NCBI GenBank assembly: GCA_002393955.1
Contig: DGSK01000062.1
Span: 63,694-127,693 of the forward strand
Reading direction: 5' to 3'
Source: Lachnospiraceae bacterium UBA4364
Lineage (GTDB): Bacteria; Bacillota; Clostridia; Lachnospirales; Lachnospiraceae
Length of the DNA stretch: 64,000 nt
Within the stretch, counting starts at the first letter, position 1, and each line of letters opens with the position of its first letter. The notes below the pieces were generated by a model that saw only the letters and a program-made list of their open reading frames with translations, did not search any database and had not been told where the DNA came from. Positions 32,796-42,495 of this stretch are shown here, in pieces. The translations under genes and the position numbers were made by a program.

Positions 32796-33548
32796 ATGGA
32801 AAAAGATAAATGTAAAGAAATTAAAACATACACAGATGAGGATGGCAAAAGGTATCATTTTGACAAATGGAAATTCGAACGTAAATTGAATGATAAACAT
32901 AGGCTAATCAATGAAACTGAAAAAAAGAGTATGAGACAGGTGAAAATTGAGTTAAGTAAAAAATTACATGTATCTGAGGATGCTGTAAAGAAATGGGTGG
33001 CTGGTGTAAGTGGGCCGGTAGATTTAGAACTTGTAAAGCAGATAGCAGATTATTTTAGCTGTGATTATCATGAATTATTGTCAGAGAAAATGGAGGATAA
33101 AGAAATGACAAAAGAGATGAGTTTTATGGAAATAGCAACTGAAAGACAGAGAATAGCAACCAGAGATCGTGTTCGTGATATATATGAAGCTCTTGTTGAG
33201 GCTGTGGATAAGGTCCAAGAGTACTTTTATAGGGAATACTATGATTACAAAAAAAGCGATCTTGTGAAACTATATAATACGGAGTATGAAGAGGCGGAGA
33301 TGGCGGTCAATAAAGTTAAATTCCTACTACTTAAGTACGATCTTGATATTCCGGAAGACTTAAAAGATAAGATACTTACGATATGTATGACCGAAGCGTC
33401 GTCATTCCTTATGGATGCAAATTGCGCCTTTATAATTGGAGAAGAGAATGAGGAAACTATGCATGAGCTGATCCACAAGATACAATTTGAACAGGTTGAG
33501 TATTTTAATAAACTTAAAGAAGTATTTGGCGAGTTTGCTGTTAAATAA
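32796..33548 (+). CDS. HTH-containing protein of unknown function
   Basis: A 250-residue protein. The N-terminal part (about 45-100) contains an XRE-like helix-turn-helix (MRQVKIELSKKLHVSEDAVKKWVAG, then LVKQIADYFSCDYHELL). The C-terminal 150 residues are alpha-helical and charged, with MSFMEIATERQRIATRDRVRDIYEALVEA and no motif I recognise. It has a strong AAAGGAGAAG ribosome binding site. It is the first gene inside the direct-repeat-flanked island and could be its regulator. No membrane segment or signal. Confidence 0.65.
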   Translation: MEKDKCKEIKTYTDEDGKRYHFDKWKFERKLNDKHRLINETEKKSMRQVKIELSKKLHVSEDAVKKWVAGVSGPVDLELVKQIADYFSCDYHELLSEKMEDKEMTKEMSFMEIATERQRIATRDRVRDIYEALVEAVDKVQEYFYREYYDYKKSDLVKLYNTEYEEAEMAVNKVKFLLLKYDLDIPEDLKDKILTICMTEASSFLMDANCAFIIGEENEETMHELIHKIQFEQVEYFNKLKEVFGEFAVK

Positions 33549-33727
33549 TTGTGTTATTCATAATGCTCCTTTCTTTTGGGCTTAGTTGACTGGGAAAAGG
33601 GTGCCTGTAATGGGTGCTCTTTTTCTGTTATCTCATAATAACCTTTCATTTTCCTCTTATGTCTATAGTAAGTAGTCCCACTTAACATTAGTATATATAA
33701 GTTTTATGCACTCAGAATCCGAATGAA

Positions 33728-34381
33728 TTATGACTTGTTTTTGGACTGTAACAAGGGTTTAAGCATTTTATATATCTCTCCGGCTTTCTTTGTATCCTTA
33801 AATAGTTTAACCAGTGCGTTGTTGATTGCTGTTTTTGACTTATACTGATTGATTATCTTGAGGACTGCTTCTGGTTGATTTTTCTTTTCGATCAAAGCTG
33901 TTATTTCATCCAATGTTGCAAGATTTTCATTAGGAATCTTGTTTATTTTCTTTTCAGGTGCAGTATTCTTTGTTTCGGCTTTCTTTGATTCTGTCTTTAC
34001 AGGTTCCTTCTTTTTAGCAGGAGCAGGATTCCTTAAAGAAATACAGTCCACATTTATATTCTGTTCTTTCCAGAAATCAGCCACATATGCAAATCCTTTA
34101 TCTTCGGACACGATATGATATACAGCACCGGAGCCGTATTTTCCAATCAAATATCCGAGATAGGAAGTAAGCTGGAAGTCGAGCGCATTCTTGGATCCAA
34201 CTTTAACTTTGAAACTGCTATAGTCGAGCTTTAATGCCATAATGCTGTCTATAACATCCAGTGTGATGCTTTTGCAGTTCTCGGAATAAAAGATAATCAT
34301 TGAGTCACCTTTACCGATACCTTTCATATCTTTTAAGCCGTCTATTTTTACATTCTCAAAATCAACAAGGTAATAATTCAT
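33728..34381 (-). CDS. PIN-like domain nuclease
   Basis: A 217-residue protein starting MNYYLVDFENVK. ATG 34381 is chosen because GGGAG precedes it; the upstream in-frame ATG at 34402 contains that site. The first 125 residues form a PIN-like (PIN7/NYN-type) fold with acidic residues at DFEN (Asp7, Glu9), NALDFQL and SEDKGF, positions that bind metal in PIN RNases. A Lys/Pro/Thr linker (about 126-155) joins a helical C-terminal domain (about 158-217). It is divergent from the HEPN-type gene across a shared intergenic region of about 370 bp. The likely role is RNA cleavage in stress or phage response; that is inference. Confidence 0.7.
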   Translation of the reverse strand: MNYYLVDFENVKIDGLKDMKGIGKGDSMIIFYSENCKSITLDVIDSIMALKLDYSSFKVKVGSKNALDFQLTSYLGYLIGKYGSGAVYHIVSEDKGFAYVADFWKEQNINVDCISLRNPAPAKKKEPVKTESKKAETKNTAPEKKINKIPNENLATLDEITALIEKKNQPEAVLKIINQYKSKTAINNALVKLFKDTKKAGEIYKMLKPLLQSKNKS

Positions 34382-34747
34382 ATTATCAGTTCTCCCTTTC
34401 ACAAATATAAGGTTTGTTAGAATTAATACTGTTATGATACCAAAATTTTAAGCCATTGGCGATTATTGTTGGGATAATTTCCGAAGACATTACCTCTTGT
34501 ACAGTGGAGTCTTTCAGAGAATACTAACTAAACATGCTCATATAATACTCTATGCGGAAACTATCTATAATGCTCTAATTCTTTACTGTCTTTAATGCAT
34601 ATGTGTTTAATAGTATAATATAAAAGCATTGTCAGAAAAGGTGCTGATTGTAAAAGAACTCTGCATACATTGAAAAGTGTTGTAGATTGCCGTATGGTCC
34701 TTATTAAAGAAGAGAGTTTCGAAATTGATATAGGAAAAGAGTTAATA
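34382..34747. promoter_or_regulatory. Divergent promoter region of PIN and HEPN genes
   Basis: AT-rich. TATAAT at 34614-34619 is a likely plus-strand -10 box for the HEPN gene, with a weak -35. On the minus strand TATCAT near 34434-34439 could serve the PIN gene. No gene is seen. Confidence 0.4.
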
Positions 34748-36004
34748 ATGAATTTGTCTGATTATTTTAGTCATATTGATCTGTCAAGTCTTTCTACTGA
34801 GGAACGCAGAAAACTTATTAATAGCCTCAAAAAATATCACGATTATTTTTACGATTCAATTAACAATCATGCTCGAAAACAGCAAACTAAAAGTGAGGCG
34901 AAAAAAACAGAAAAAAAGATGCACGATTATTCGGAACTGATGAATCGTGTTAAGGAAAAATGTTGGCGTAATGTTATAGAAGGAAAAAGCAGTACGGGTA
35001 AGGAAATATCAGTTTTATCTGGCGCTGCATCAACTGATGCAAAACTCGAAGCTATTGGATGTGGCCTGATAAAACTGGGAGGTCATGGGATAACTGAAGG
35101 TGGTTTATCATCATCATCCGGTTTCTACAAGATGCTTGAGTCGATATTGCCACAAGGTGCATCAGATAAAGAGATAAATGAACAGCTTATGATTATGTTG
35201 CATACAACAGTAGCAATGTTGGAAAAGTGTAATATTTCTGAAAAAGAGATAAAGGATGCTTTGACGGATACTGTACGTGCAGTGGCAGATATAAAGAATA
35301 AATACTCAGATATTATAGATGATGAAGAACTGGCAAAAAATGTACAGGATGAATGTGCTGCGTGGATACTTGATAATATAAAAACAGGGGCTGACTATGA
35401 TAATTGCAGAAGTAAGGTAATAAAAAACATCGGGCCGGAATCATGGGAACGAATGAAAGGCACTTCTCAAACATTTCTAATTAATGCTGAAGTACTATAT
35501 GAACAGTTGAAGTATTATTCGGATTTTGATTATTCAGTAATATGTATGACGGCATCAAAGGCTTTGGAGGTTGAGATATCAAAAAGATATTTTTCAGGAT
35601 ATATGGAGTATCTAAGAGAGGAAGGCATTGAACCACTTCCATCAGGCGTTCTTAATAAATGGTCAAGACCTATAGATGAGAAAGAATTCATGCTTGGTCG
35701 GGTGACAGATATTACCGGATATGCAGTAAGAGAAGGATCTGCGGTTTTATTACCGAAATATGTCTCGGATAGCGAAGTCTTTCTTGACTATGCTGATAAA
35801 CGTTTGTTACATGAAAGTAGTAGAGGTAAATGTAAGGGTATAATAAAAAAACATATTGTTATGATTGATAATGTAAGGGAAAAATACCGTAATCCTGCAG
35901 CACACAAGAGCAAAATGTCTATAGCTGAGGCAAAAGGATGTCTCGACTACCTGATTGATGTCGAAAGGGCACTAGGAGTTATAATAGAAGACTGCAATTG
36001 GTAG
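34748..36004 (+). CDS. HEPN-type protein, possible defence RNase
   Basis: A 418-residue protein; ATG 34748 is preferred because an AGGAAAAGAG ribosome binding site precedes it, though the frame is open back to 34670. Residues 1-60 are a charged helical start; the middle (about 70-240) is helical with no known motif. From about 248 the segment FLINAEVLYEQLKYYSDFDYSVICMTASKALEVEISKRYF is typical of HEPN-like folds, and near the end VREKYRNPAAHK holds the R-x4-H motif (Arg381, His386) used by HEPN RNases. It may cleave RNA in abortive infection, like other HEPN proteins; this is inference. It is divergent from a PIN-like nuclease and lies inside a pair of direct repeats. Confidence 0.65.
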   Translation: MNLSDYFSHIDLSSLSTEERRKLINSLKKYHDYFYDSINNHARKQQTKSEAKKTEKKMHDYSELMNRVKEKCWRNVIEGKSSTGKEISVLSGAASTDAKLEAIGCGLIKLGGHGITEGGLSSSSGFYKMLESILPQGASDKEINEQLMIMLHTTVAMLEKCNISEKEIKDALTDTVRAVADIKNKYSDIIDDEELAKNVQDECAAWILDNIKTGADYDNCRSKVIKNIGPESWERMKGTSQTFLINAEVLYEQLKYYSDFDYSVICMTASKALEVEISKRYFSGYMEYLREEGIEPLPSGVLNKWSRPIDEKEFMLGRVTDITGYAVREGSAVLLPKYVSDSEVFLDYADKRLLHESSRGKCKGIIKKHIVMIDNVREKYRNPAAHKSKMSIAEAKGCLDYLIDVERALGVIIEDCNW

Positions 36005-36150
36005 CAAATCTTCTAAACTGTTGTATTCTACAACAAGGGCTATGCCGTTTGTGATGGAATCATTAGATAGTTCTTTTATTTCGTTGTCATCAAAAGAGAT
36101 TTTCCGATTCTCTCCAATGTAGCAAGCATAGCTGTTTGAATATCATCAAC
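36005..36150 (-). pseudogene. Possible gene fragment facing the HEPN gene
   Basis: On the minus strand, protein-like pieces occur in shifted frames: TDRMVVDDIQTAMLATLERIG in one, and FDDNEIKELSNDSITNGIAL in another, separated by a frame change. No start with a ribosome binding site exists. Probably a decayed gene of unknown family at the island's right end. Confidence 0.3.
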
Positions 36151-36192
36151 TACCATACGGTCTGTATTGTCTTCTGCTATTTAAAACCGTGG

Positions 36193-36220
36193 AGAATATT
36201 TTTGATATCTGTTATTACAT
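36193..36220 (+). repeat. Direct repeat flanking the PIN/HEPN island, right copy
   Basis: Matches 32621-32648 at 27 of 28 bases. Right after it, TATTACATAAAA recurs at 36231-36242, so the end of the repeat is itself partly duplicated. Confidence 0.8.
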
Positions 36221-36576
36221 TTATTATAATGTATTACATAAAACTTTACACATCATGAAGGCTTGTCTTATGGTTTTAAGTAGTAGTGTAAACGGTACCA
36301 CCGTCAGGCGAGCTGCCGATTTAGAAAAGTTAGTGCTATATAACAAGTGCGAAGTTTTAGATACTAAATCAGTTGTCTATTTATTGCCATATGTGGCAGG
36401 ATGTTGAAAACAGGGTTAGTGTATTCATGAAAAAATGGTAGAATTGTAACTAGTATAGCTTTTATAAAGCTGTGCCTGTAAAGAGTGATAAGTAAAAAAA
36501 GCAAATATAAAAACAGATATACATAACAAGTATAAAATAACAAACATAAATAGCAAATTAAGAGAGGAGAAAGAAA
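36221..36576 (+). other. Leader of the GMP synthase PPase gene
   Basis: AT-rich, no supported gene; an open frame to 36407 lacks a ribosome binding site. ATGGTAGAAT at about 36433-36442 may be an extended -10 box. No guanine riboswitch core or terminator is recognised. GAGAGGAG precedes the next ATG. Confidence 0.4.
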
Positions 36577-37557
36577 ATGGCAGACAGAAGACCGGATGAT
36601 ATGGCGCGTATCACCACTAACGAACTTGCGGACGCTTTTATCGAGGAGCAGATCGCTGAACTTCGTAAGCAGATAGGAGACAAGAAGGTGCTCCTTGCAT
36701 TATCGGGAGGTGTTGATTCTTCCGTAGTGGCAGCAATGCTTATCAAGGCTGTCGGGGATCAGCTTGTATGTGTTCATGTAAATCATGGACTGCTCCGCAA
36801 GGGTGAGCCCGAGCAGGTGATCAAAGTATTCCGTGATGAAATGAAAGCAAATCTCATTTATGTGGATGCTACAGACAGATTTCTGGATAAGCTTGCGGGA
36901 GTCAGTGATCCGGAGACTAAGCGTAAGATAATCGGCGGTGAGTTCATAGAGGTATTCGCAGAGGAAGCAAGGAAGCTTGACGGAATAGAGTTCTTAGCCC
37001 AGGGTACTATCTGGCCGGATATACTTGAAAGTGAAGCGGGAATAAAGGCTCATCACAATGCCGGTGGTCTTCCTGAGGACATGAAGTTCGAACTGGTTGA
37101 GCCGGTAAAGATCCTATTCAAGGATGAGGTTCGTGTAGTCGGCGAGCGTCTGGGACTGCCTGCAAATATGGTATACCGTCAGCCCTTCCCCGGTCCCGGA
37201 CTGGGAGTAAGATGTCCTGGTGCAATTACCCGCGACCGTCTGGAGGCTGTCAGGGAATCAGACGCCATACTCCGTGAGGAATTTGCAAAGAACGGCCTGG
37301 AGGGCAAGGTATGGCAGTACTTTACCGTGGTACCTGATTTCAAGTCCACTGGCGTAAAGAACGGAAAGAGAACATTCGACTGGCCCTGCATCATCCGCGC
37401 CATCAATACCACTGATGTAATGGAGGTAACGGTTGAGCATCTTTCGAATGAGCTGATCGATCACCTTGTTAACCGCATCATATCTGAGGTACCAGGCATA
37501 AACAGAGTGCTTTTCGATTACACACCCAAGCCCCCTGCTACGGTGGAATACGAGTGA
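36577..37557 (+). CDS. guaA: GMP synthase ATP-pyrophosphatase subunit, amidotransferase domain absent
   Basis: A 326-residue protein that matches only the C-terminal two thirds of bacterial GuaA. The ATP-PPase P-loop LSGGVDSSV lies at about 42-50; QGTIWPDILES, YRQPFPGPGLGVR and the dimerisation tail KPPATVEYE are all present. Bacterial GuaA normally has about 190 extra N-terminal residues of class I glutamine amidotransferase. The ribosome binding site GAGAGGAG and ATG show that this gene starts here and is not a truncation at the DNA level. It would aminate XMP to GMP with free ammonia, or with a separate glutaminase as in archaea. No glutaminase gene is in the window. Confidence 0.9.
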   Translation: MADRRPDDMARITTNELADAFIEEQIAELRKQIGDKKVLLALSGGVDSSVVAAMLIKAVGDQLVCVHVNHGLLRKGEPEQVIKVFRDEMKANLIYVDATDRFLDKLAGVSDPETKRKIIGGEFIEVFAEEARKLDGIEFLAQGTIWPDILESEAGIKAHHNAGGLPEDMKFELVEPVKILFKDEVRVVGERLGLPANMVYRQPFPGPGLGVRCPGAITRDRLEAVRESDAILREEFAKNGLEGKVWQYFTVVPDFKSTGVKNGKRTFDWPCIIRAINTTDVMEVTVEHLSNELIDHLVNRIISEVPGINRVLFDYTPKPPATVEYE

Positions 37558-37593
37558 TAACAGGCAAATATACTTCGGTCACGAAGTGACTAA

Positions 37594-37649
37594 TCAAAAA
37601 GAAGGGCATCCCTCAGGTTTGCTTGAAAGGGAGTGCCATTCTTTTTGAT
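37594..37649. terminator. Long terminator hairpin after guaA
   Basis: TCAAAAAGAA at the left pairs with TTCTTTTTGA at the right, with an interrupted GGCA/TGCC and CCT/AGG stem inside. It is nearly symmetric and could work in both directions. Confidence 0.7.
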
Positions 37650-37806
37650 TGAATCCTCTGAAACAGTATTTCATATACACACGAAGACAAATACGATGCG
37701 CCGGTTTGGGTGCATCGTTCAGTTGAGCGAATCATATAAATTGCGCTATTCGCTAAAGCTGTTTGGAGAATTTATCTTAAGAATGTGGTATCTTAATAAG
37801 GTACGG

Positions 37807-40758
37807 ATGATAGAGGATTTACTGCTTATGAAAGCTGAGGAGACTAACATATTTGAAAGATATGATGCGCTGTTAAGAGAGTGTCCGGATCATGTGATCC
37901 TTAGTGAAGGTCCGGCAGAAACCGATATGACAGTACAGGAATTGGACCGCAGTTCCGCAAAGGTTTACAGGTATCTTAAGAACAAGGGATTCGGCAAAGA
38001 GGATATGATATGCATACTCCTTCCCAGAGGAGTTGCTATTGCTGTAGCTCTTTGGGGTATTTGGAAAACAGGTGCTGCGGCGGTGATCATCGAGGATCAT
38101 GATCCTGTTGAAAGGATCGAATATATTGAAAAAGACTGCAACTGTGCTTTTGTCCTTGATGAAAAGGCATGGAAGGAGATACGGTGCTGTGAACCGCTTG
38201 AAGGACATGAACCTTTGGATCCTCATGCAGCGGCATTTGCGGTATATACATCAGGGACCAGCGGAAATCCGAAAGGCGTTTTGCATGAATACGGCAGGAT
38301 ACCGATCACATTTGCATCATACCGTTGGAATGGCGTTTCCATAAGTAAGAGGAGCGACATTATTTTATTGTACTTCCCGATGAACTTTGTAGCTTCGATC
38401 ATGTTTATGATCATTAGCCTCATGATAGGGACGAAGCTTTTGATTGCTCCTTATTCTGTGTCAAAAGATCCACTGAAAATAATGAGGTTTTTAGTGGAGA
38501 ACAAAGTAACTCTGGCATTTTTCCCACCATCGCTGTTCAGGATACAAAAAGACTTTGGACCTTACCTTAAAAAGGTCATTCTTTCTTCTGAACCGGCACA
38601 TGGTATCTGGAAGGATCCTTCCGAAATGACGGTGTTTAATGGATATTGCAGCAGCGAGACGGCCTGCGGGTTATTGGTATCTGTGCTGGATAAGCCTAAT
38701 GACACAGCACCTGTCGGTTTGCCTCAGTATGATGTCGGTGTATATCTTTTGGATGAAGATGGCAACCCGGTTGAAAAAGGCGAGGCAGGTGAGCTTTGTT
38801 TTGATGCTCCGTTTACGAGGGGGTATATCAATCAGACTGAAGAGAATTTTATAAACGGTGTTTTCCACAGTGGAGATCTTGCCAGACAAATGAGTGATGG
38901 GCAGTATCAGATAATTGGAAGGATCAGCGATACAATAAAGATCAATGGTAAAAGAGTTGAACCGACGGAAGTCGAAGAGGCTATTAAGCGTGTTACGGAT
39001 CTCGAATGGGCAGCGGTCAGAAGTTTCAATGACAAAAATGGAATGCATCTTTGCGCATATCATCTGGGGGATGTTGAAATCGGAATAGCTGAGCTGCGTG
39101 AGAAACTTGGCAGGATTCTTCCCTATTACATGCTGCCTTCATATTTTATAAAGGTTGATTCGATCCCGCGTCTGCATAACGGTAAGATGAACAGAAAAGC
39201 ACTTCCCAAACCTTCTGTTACTGACTGCATGAAAGAGTATGCTCCGCCAACCAATGAGACAGAGAAGATAATATGCGATGCAATGCAGAAAGTGCTGGGG
39301 ATAAAGAAAGTTGGGATAAATGATGATTTCTTCCTTCTTGGAGGAGATTCATTATCTTCAATGAAGTTGATCGTTGAGACCGGATTAAGTGGGCTTACCT
39401 TTGAAGACATCTATTTTGGATGTACTGTTTCGGGCATTGTCAGACATTATTTGAACAAAACCTGCCGGACACATGAGTCTCCTGCACAGGTCAATTCAGA
39501 ATCTATGTCAAGGCCTCATCAATTGACTGTGGAGCAGCAGTATATATTGAACTATGAGCTGTATACGCCCGGTACTGTTATGTATAACAATCCGGGCCTG
39601 TGCAGATTTAATGATGTTGATGCCAAAGACCTTGCAGCAGCAATTAATAAAACCATACTAAATCACTCTGCTCTCATGACCATATTCTATTATGAGAACG
39701 GAGAGTATAAGCAAAGGTATGCTCCCGAGTTGTTCCGGGAAATCATCGTGGAGAAGGTTTCAGACGAAGAACTTGAGAACATTCGCAGGAATCTGGTGCA
39801 GCCATTCGGTGAGGTCACTGACTGCCTGCTATGGAGGAGCAGGGTTTTCAGTGCTCCGTCCGGGAATTACATATTCTTTGATGTTCACCATTTGATTTTT
39901 GATGGTACGTCTTACTGGCTGTTTATGAGTAATCTGCAAAAGTGTCTGTCCGGTAAGGAGCCTGGGCCTGATTACTATTATTATGTTATTGCACAGCGTG
40001 AGAAAGAGCTGAACAGTTCATTATATGATGAGGCAAAGTCATATTTTGAAAAACATTATACAGGGACGAAATGGATCCGTAATCTTCCGTATGATTTTGC
40101 TTATGACGAAAATCGTGCAAGTGATATAGATATTGACCTGCATTTTACCGATGATGATTATATGGCATTTGAAGCTGCTACCGGGATAGGAAGGAACGGT
40201 TTGTTCCTTATGGCCGGACTTCTCGCACTAAGTGCCGTAACCAACACTGACGATGTCATGATCACCTGGATCTACAACGGAAGAAAAGACCTCAATTCCA
40301 TGAACAGTATTGGCATGTTGTTCTACACTTTGCCGCTGGCACTTTCAGTCACAGATGATCTTACGATGAAAGAAATGCTGACCGATATAAAAGAACAGTT
40401 GAATAATTCCATAAAATACAATTCCTGCTCATTTGTCAGTTCAACTTATGTGTCTCCGGTGAAGGATGACTGTATTTGTTTCATGCTTCAGGATGATGTA
40501 AGGGCTCTCTCGGAGGGTTGGCAGCATCAGTTCGACGTGATAGAGCTTGAGATAAAAAACAGGGCATCTCAGACGTCTCTTGATGTTGAGATTACGACAA
40601 GAGGAGATGAACCCGGTCTTTATCTTGACTATGCAGACAGTTTATATAAGCCGGAAACAATTGAACAATATGGCGCTTTGATCAGAACTATTGCGGGGAA
40701 ACTCATAAATTACAGGGATTGTCCGGATATTTGTGTTAAGGAGGTCACTAATATATGA
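37807..40758 (+). CDS. NRPS-like protein, A-PCP-C domain order
   Basis: About 983 residues. The adenylation domain (about 25-475) has the nucleotide loop YTSGTSGNPKG (147-157), NGYCSSETACG, HSGDLA and the C-terminal Lys in NGKMNRKALP. A carrier domain follows, with LGGDS and the phosphopantetheine Ser515. Residues about 570-980 form a condensation domain with intact HHLIFDG (His694-His695). An A-PCP-C order lets it load an acyl or amino acid and pass it to a further partner. No thioesterase or reductase is present. Start at 37807 (AAGGTACGG upstream) is the best guess; 37828 or upstream starts are possible. It overlaps the MATE gene by ATGA, so they are one operon. Product unknown. Confidence 0.85.
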   Translation: MIEDLLLMKAEETNIFERYDALLRECPDHVILSEGPAETDMTVQELDRSSAKVYRYLKNKGFGKEDMICILLPRGVAIAVALWGIWKTGAAAVIIEDHDPVERIEYIEKDCNCAFVLDEKAWKEIRCCEPLEGHEPLDPHAAAFAVYTSGTSGNPKGVLHEYGRIPITFASYRWNGVSISKRSDIILLYFPMNFVASIMFMIISLMIGTKLLIAPYSVSKDPLKIMRFLVENKVTLAFFPPSLFRIQKDFGPYLKKVILSSEPAHGIWKDPSEMTVFNGYCSSETACGLLVSVLDKPNDTAPVGLPQYDVGVYLLDEDGNPVEKGEAGELCFDAPFTRGYINQTEENFINGVFHSGDLARQMSDGQYQIIGRISDTIKINGKRVEPTEVEEAIKRVTDLEWAAVRSFNDKNGMHLCAYHLGDVEIGIAELREKLGRILPYYMLPSYFIKVDSIPRLHNGKMNRKALPKPSVTDCMKEYAPPTNETEKIICDAMQKVLGIKKVGINDDFFLLGGDSLSSMKLIVETGLSGLTFEDIYFGCTVSGIVRHYLNKTCRTHESPAQVNSESMSRPHQLTVEQQYILNYELYTPGTVMYNNPGLCRFNDVDAKDLAAAINKTILNHSALMTIFYYENGEYKQRYAPELFREIIVEKVSDEELENIRRNLVQPFGEVTDCLLWRSRVFSAPSGNYIFFDVHHLIFDGTSYWLFMSNLQKCLSGKEPGPDYYYYVIAQREKELNSSLYDEAKSYFEKHYTGTKWIRNLPYDFAYDENRASDIDIDLHFTDDDYMAFEAATGIGRNGLFLMAGLLALSAVTNTDDVMITWIYNGRKDLNSMNSIGMLFYTLPLALSVTDDLTMKEMLTDIKEQLNNSIKYNSCSFVSSTYVSPVKDDCICFMLQDDVRALSEGWQHQFDVIELEIKNRASQTSLDVEITTRGDEPGLYLDYADSLYKPETIEQYGALIRTIAGKLINYRDCPDICVKEVTNI

Positions 40759-42479
40759 GAAAACGTGGATTCTGCGAGATTAAATTCCGATCCATGTTGT
40801 TGTCCGGTACTTTTACGATGGCGATAATCTATGTGATGCTGTTATGTGACAGCATTATCGCAGGATTGTTTATCGGCGAAAACGGTGTTGCTGCAATAAA
40901 TGCGATAACGCCGGTTACCGGAATAACAACATTCTTTGCTAATATTACCTCGATAGGTACAGGTATCCTATACAGCAGATCCATCGGAGCAATGAACAAG
41001 AAGCATGCTGATGAGCTGTTCGGACAGGGACTGATCCTGAATGTGGCGGTAGCGTTGTTTAGTTCTGTTATACTTTGGCTAGGGAAAGATCTGTATTTTG
41101 ATATAAACGGTGTATCGGGCGAAATATATGAGCTCGCTTCGGAATACTATAAGTGGACTCCGCTTTGTGCTGTATTCACCATACTGAATTCCTATTTAGG
41201 AAATATGGTCTACACAGATGGTGATGAAACCTGTACTAACATATCATATGTTCTTCAGATAGCAGGCAACATCGCTCTTTCACTGGTACTTGTCAGATTT
41301 TTCGGAATGCAGGGAATCATTTGGGGCACAATAGCAGGCAATGTTTTCGGTCTGATACCTGTTATTGTGCATTTCTTCCGCAAATGCAATACGCTTAAGT
41401 TTACATGGCACTTATCCATCAGTGATATCCTTCAGGCAGTAAGATTCAGCGCTGTTGATGCGGTTATTTATATCTGCTGGGCTATTGCGGATTATGTCCT
41501 GATAGCGCATGTATCAGCCCGTTATGGCGAAATCGGACTTATCACTCTTGCTGTTGTTATCAGTCTTCTGGAGTTCAGCGTTGTTATGGACGGAGTCGGT
41601 CTGGCAATTCAGCCTTTGCTTGGCACGTATCTGGGCGAGGGTAATAATGTCATGATAAAACGTGTGATGAATGCGGCAAAGATGGCTGCGGTTGCTGAAG
41701 GCTTGATAGCAGGTCTGCTGATATTACTGTTTACCAGACAGTTCTGTGGTTTGTTTGGCATCAGGGAAGGAGCAGCTCTGGAACCTACTGTTGTGGCTGT
41801 CAGGATCGTATCATTCGGATTGATCTTCTGCAGTATGGTATCTCTGATGACTTCATATTATATGCTGATCGACCGGGTGGGATTAGCAGTAGGAGTAACA
41901 TTAATTAAGGATGGAGTGCTTTATTCCGTGCTGCCGGTTGTGGGATCGTTTATATTGGGAAAGACAGGGGTGTGGGCAGCGTTTGCGCTGTCTCCTGTAC
42001 TTGCCCTTATCATTACCTCGATATACATCAGGTGGCGATATGGTAAAGCGAGCTTTCCGAGTCTGCTGGTTCCAAAGCATGCGGATATAGTTGTGTTTGA
42101 CGGTGTTTTTACTCCTGAGATGTGTTCCGAGCTTTCCGAAAAGGTGCAGAATACTATGAAAGAGAGGGGATACTCAAAAAAACAGTCTATGAGGGCAGCG
42201 TTGTTTACCGAAGAGATCGGTCTGACTATTATTGAAAAGAATAAAGACAGTAAAAGCCCTGTATTGGCGGAAATATCGCTGCTTTTTGATGAGGGATCTG
42301 TTCTGCTGATAGAACGCGATGCGGGAAAGGTATTTGATATTACCGATCCTGACTTAAAGATTGACGGCCTGAGTGGTTTCATCCTGAGCGGTCTGATGGA
42401 ATCACACAAAGAAAAGGCATATCAGACTACTACAGGTTATAACCGCAATATGATCCGTTTCAATAAAAATGAGGAATAA
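40755..42479 (+). CDS. MATE-family exporter fused to kinase-like ATPase domain
   Basis: A 574-residue protein. The first 430 residues have about 12 membrane spans of the MATE/MOP flippase superfamily, which exports drugs or metabolites using ion gradients. The last 130 residues (VVFDGVFTPEMCSELSEKVQNTMKERGYS..ALFTEEIGLTIIEKNK..) resemble a GHKL/HATPase_c domain of the anti-sigma type; an N-box-like EE is visible but the G-boxes are weak. This fusion is uncommon. It is coupled to the NRPS-like gene by a 4-bp overlap, suggesting export of that enzyme's product. Confidence 0.8.
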   Translation: MRKRGFCEIKFRSMLLSGTFTMAIIYVMLLCDSIIAGLFIGENGVAAINAITPVTGITTFFANITSIGTGILYSRSIGAMNKKHADELFGQGLILNVAVALFSSVILWLGKDLYFDINGVSGEIYELASEYYKWTPLCAVFTILNSYLGNMVYTDGDETCTNISYVLQIAGNIALSLVLVRFFGMQGIIWGTIAGNVFGLIPVIVHFFRKCNTLKFTWHLSISDILQAVRFSAVDAVIYICWAIADYVLIAHVSARYGEIGLITLAVVISLLEFSVVMDGVGLAIQPLLGTYLGEGNNVMIKRVMNAAKMAAVAEGLIAGLLILLFTRQFCGLFGIREGAALEPTVVAVRIVSFGLIFCSMVSLMTSYYMLIDRVGLAVGVTLIKDGVLYSVLPVVGSFILGKTGVWAAFALSPVLALIITSIYIRWRYGKASFPSLLVPKHADIVVFDGVFTPEMCSELSEKVQNTMKERGYSKKQSMRAALFTEEIGLTIIEKNKDSKSPVLAEISLLFDEGSVLLIERDAGKVFDITDPDLKIDGLSGFILSGLMESHKEKAYQTTTGYNRNMIRFNKNEE

Positions 42480-42495
42480 AGAAGACAGGAATGCA

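Noticed and set aside
36189..36407. 72-codon ORF before guaA
   Set aside because: No ribosome binding site, no recognisable composition of a folded protein, and its start overlaps the direct repeat.
36416..36576. Guanine or other purine riboswitch before guaA
   Set aside because: I looked for the conserved purine-riboswitch loops and terminator and found neither; the leader is AT-rich and unstructured by eye.
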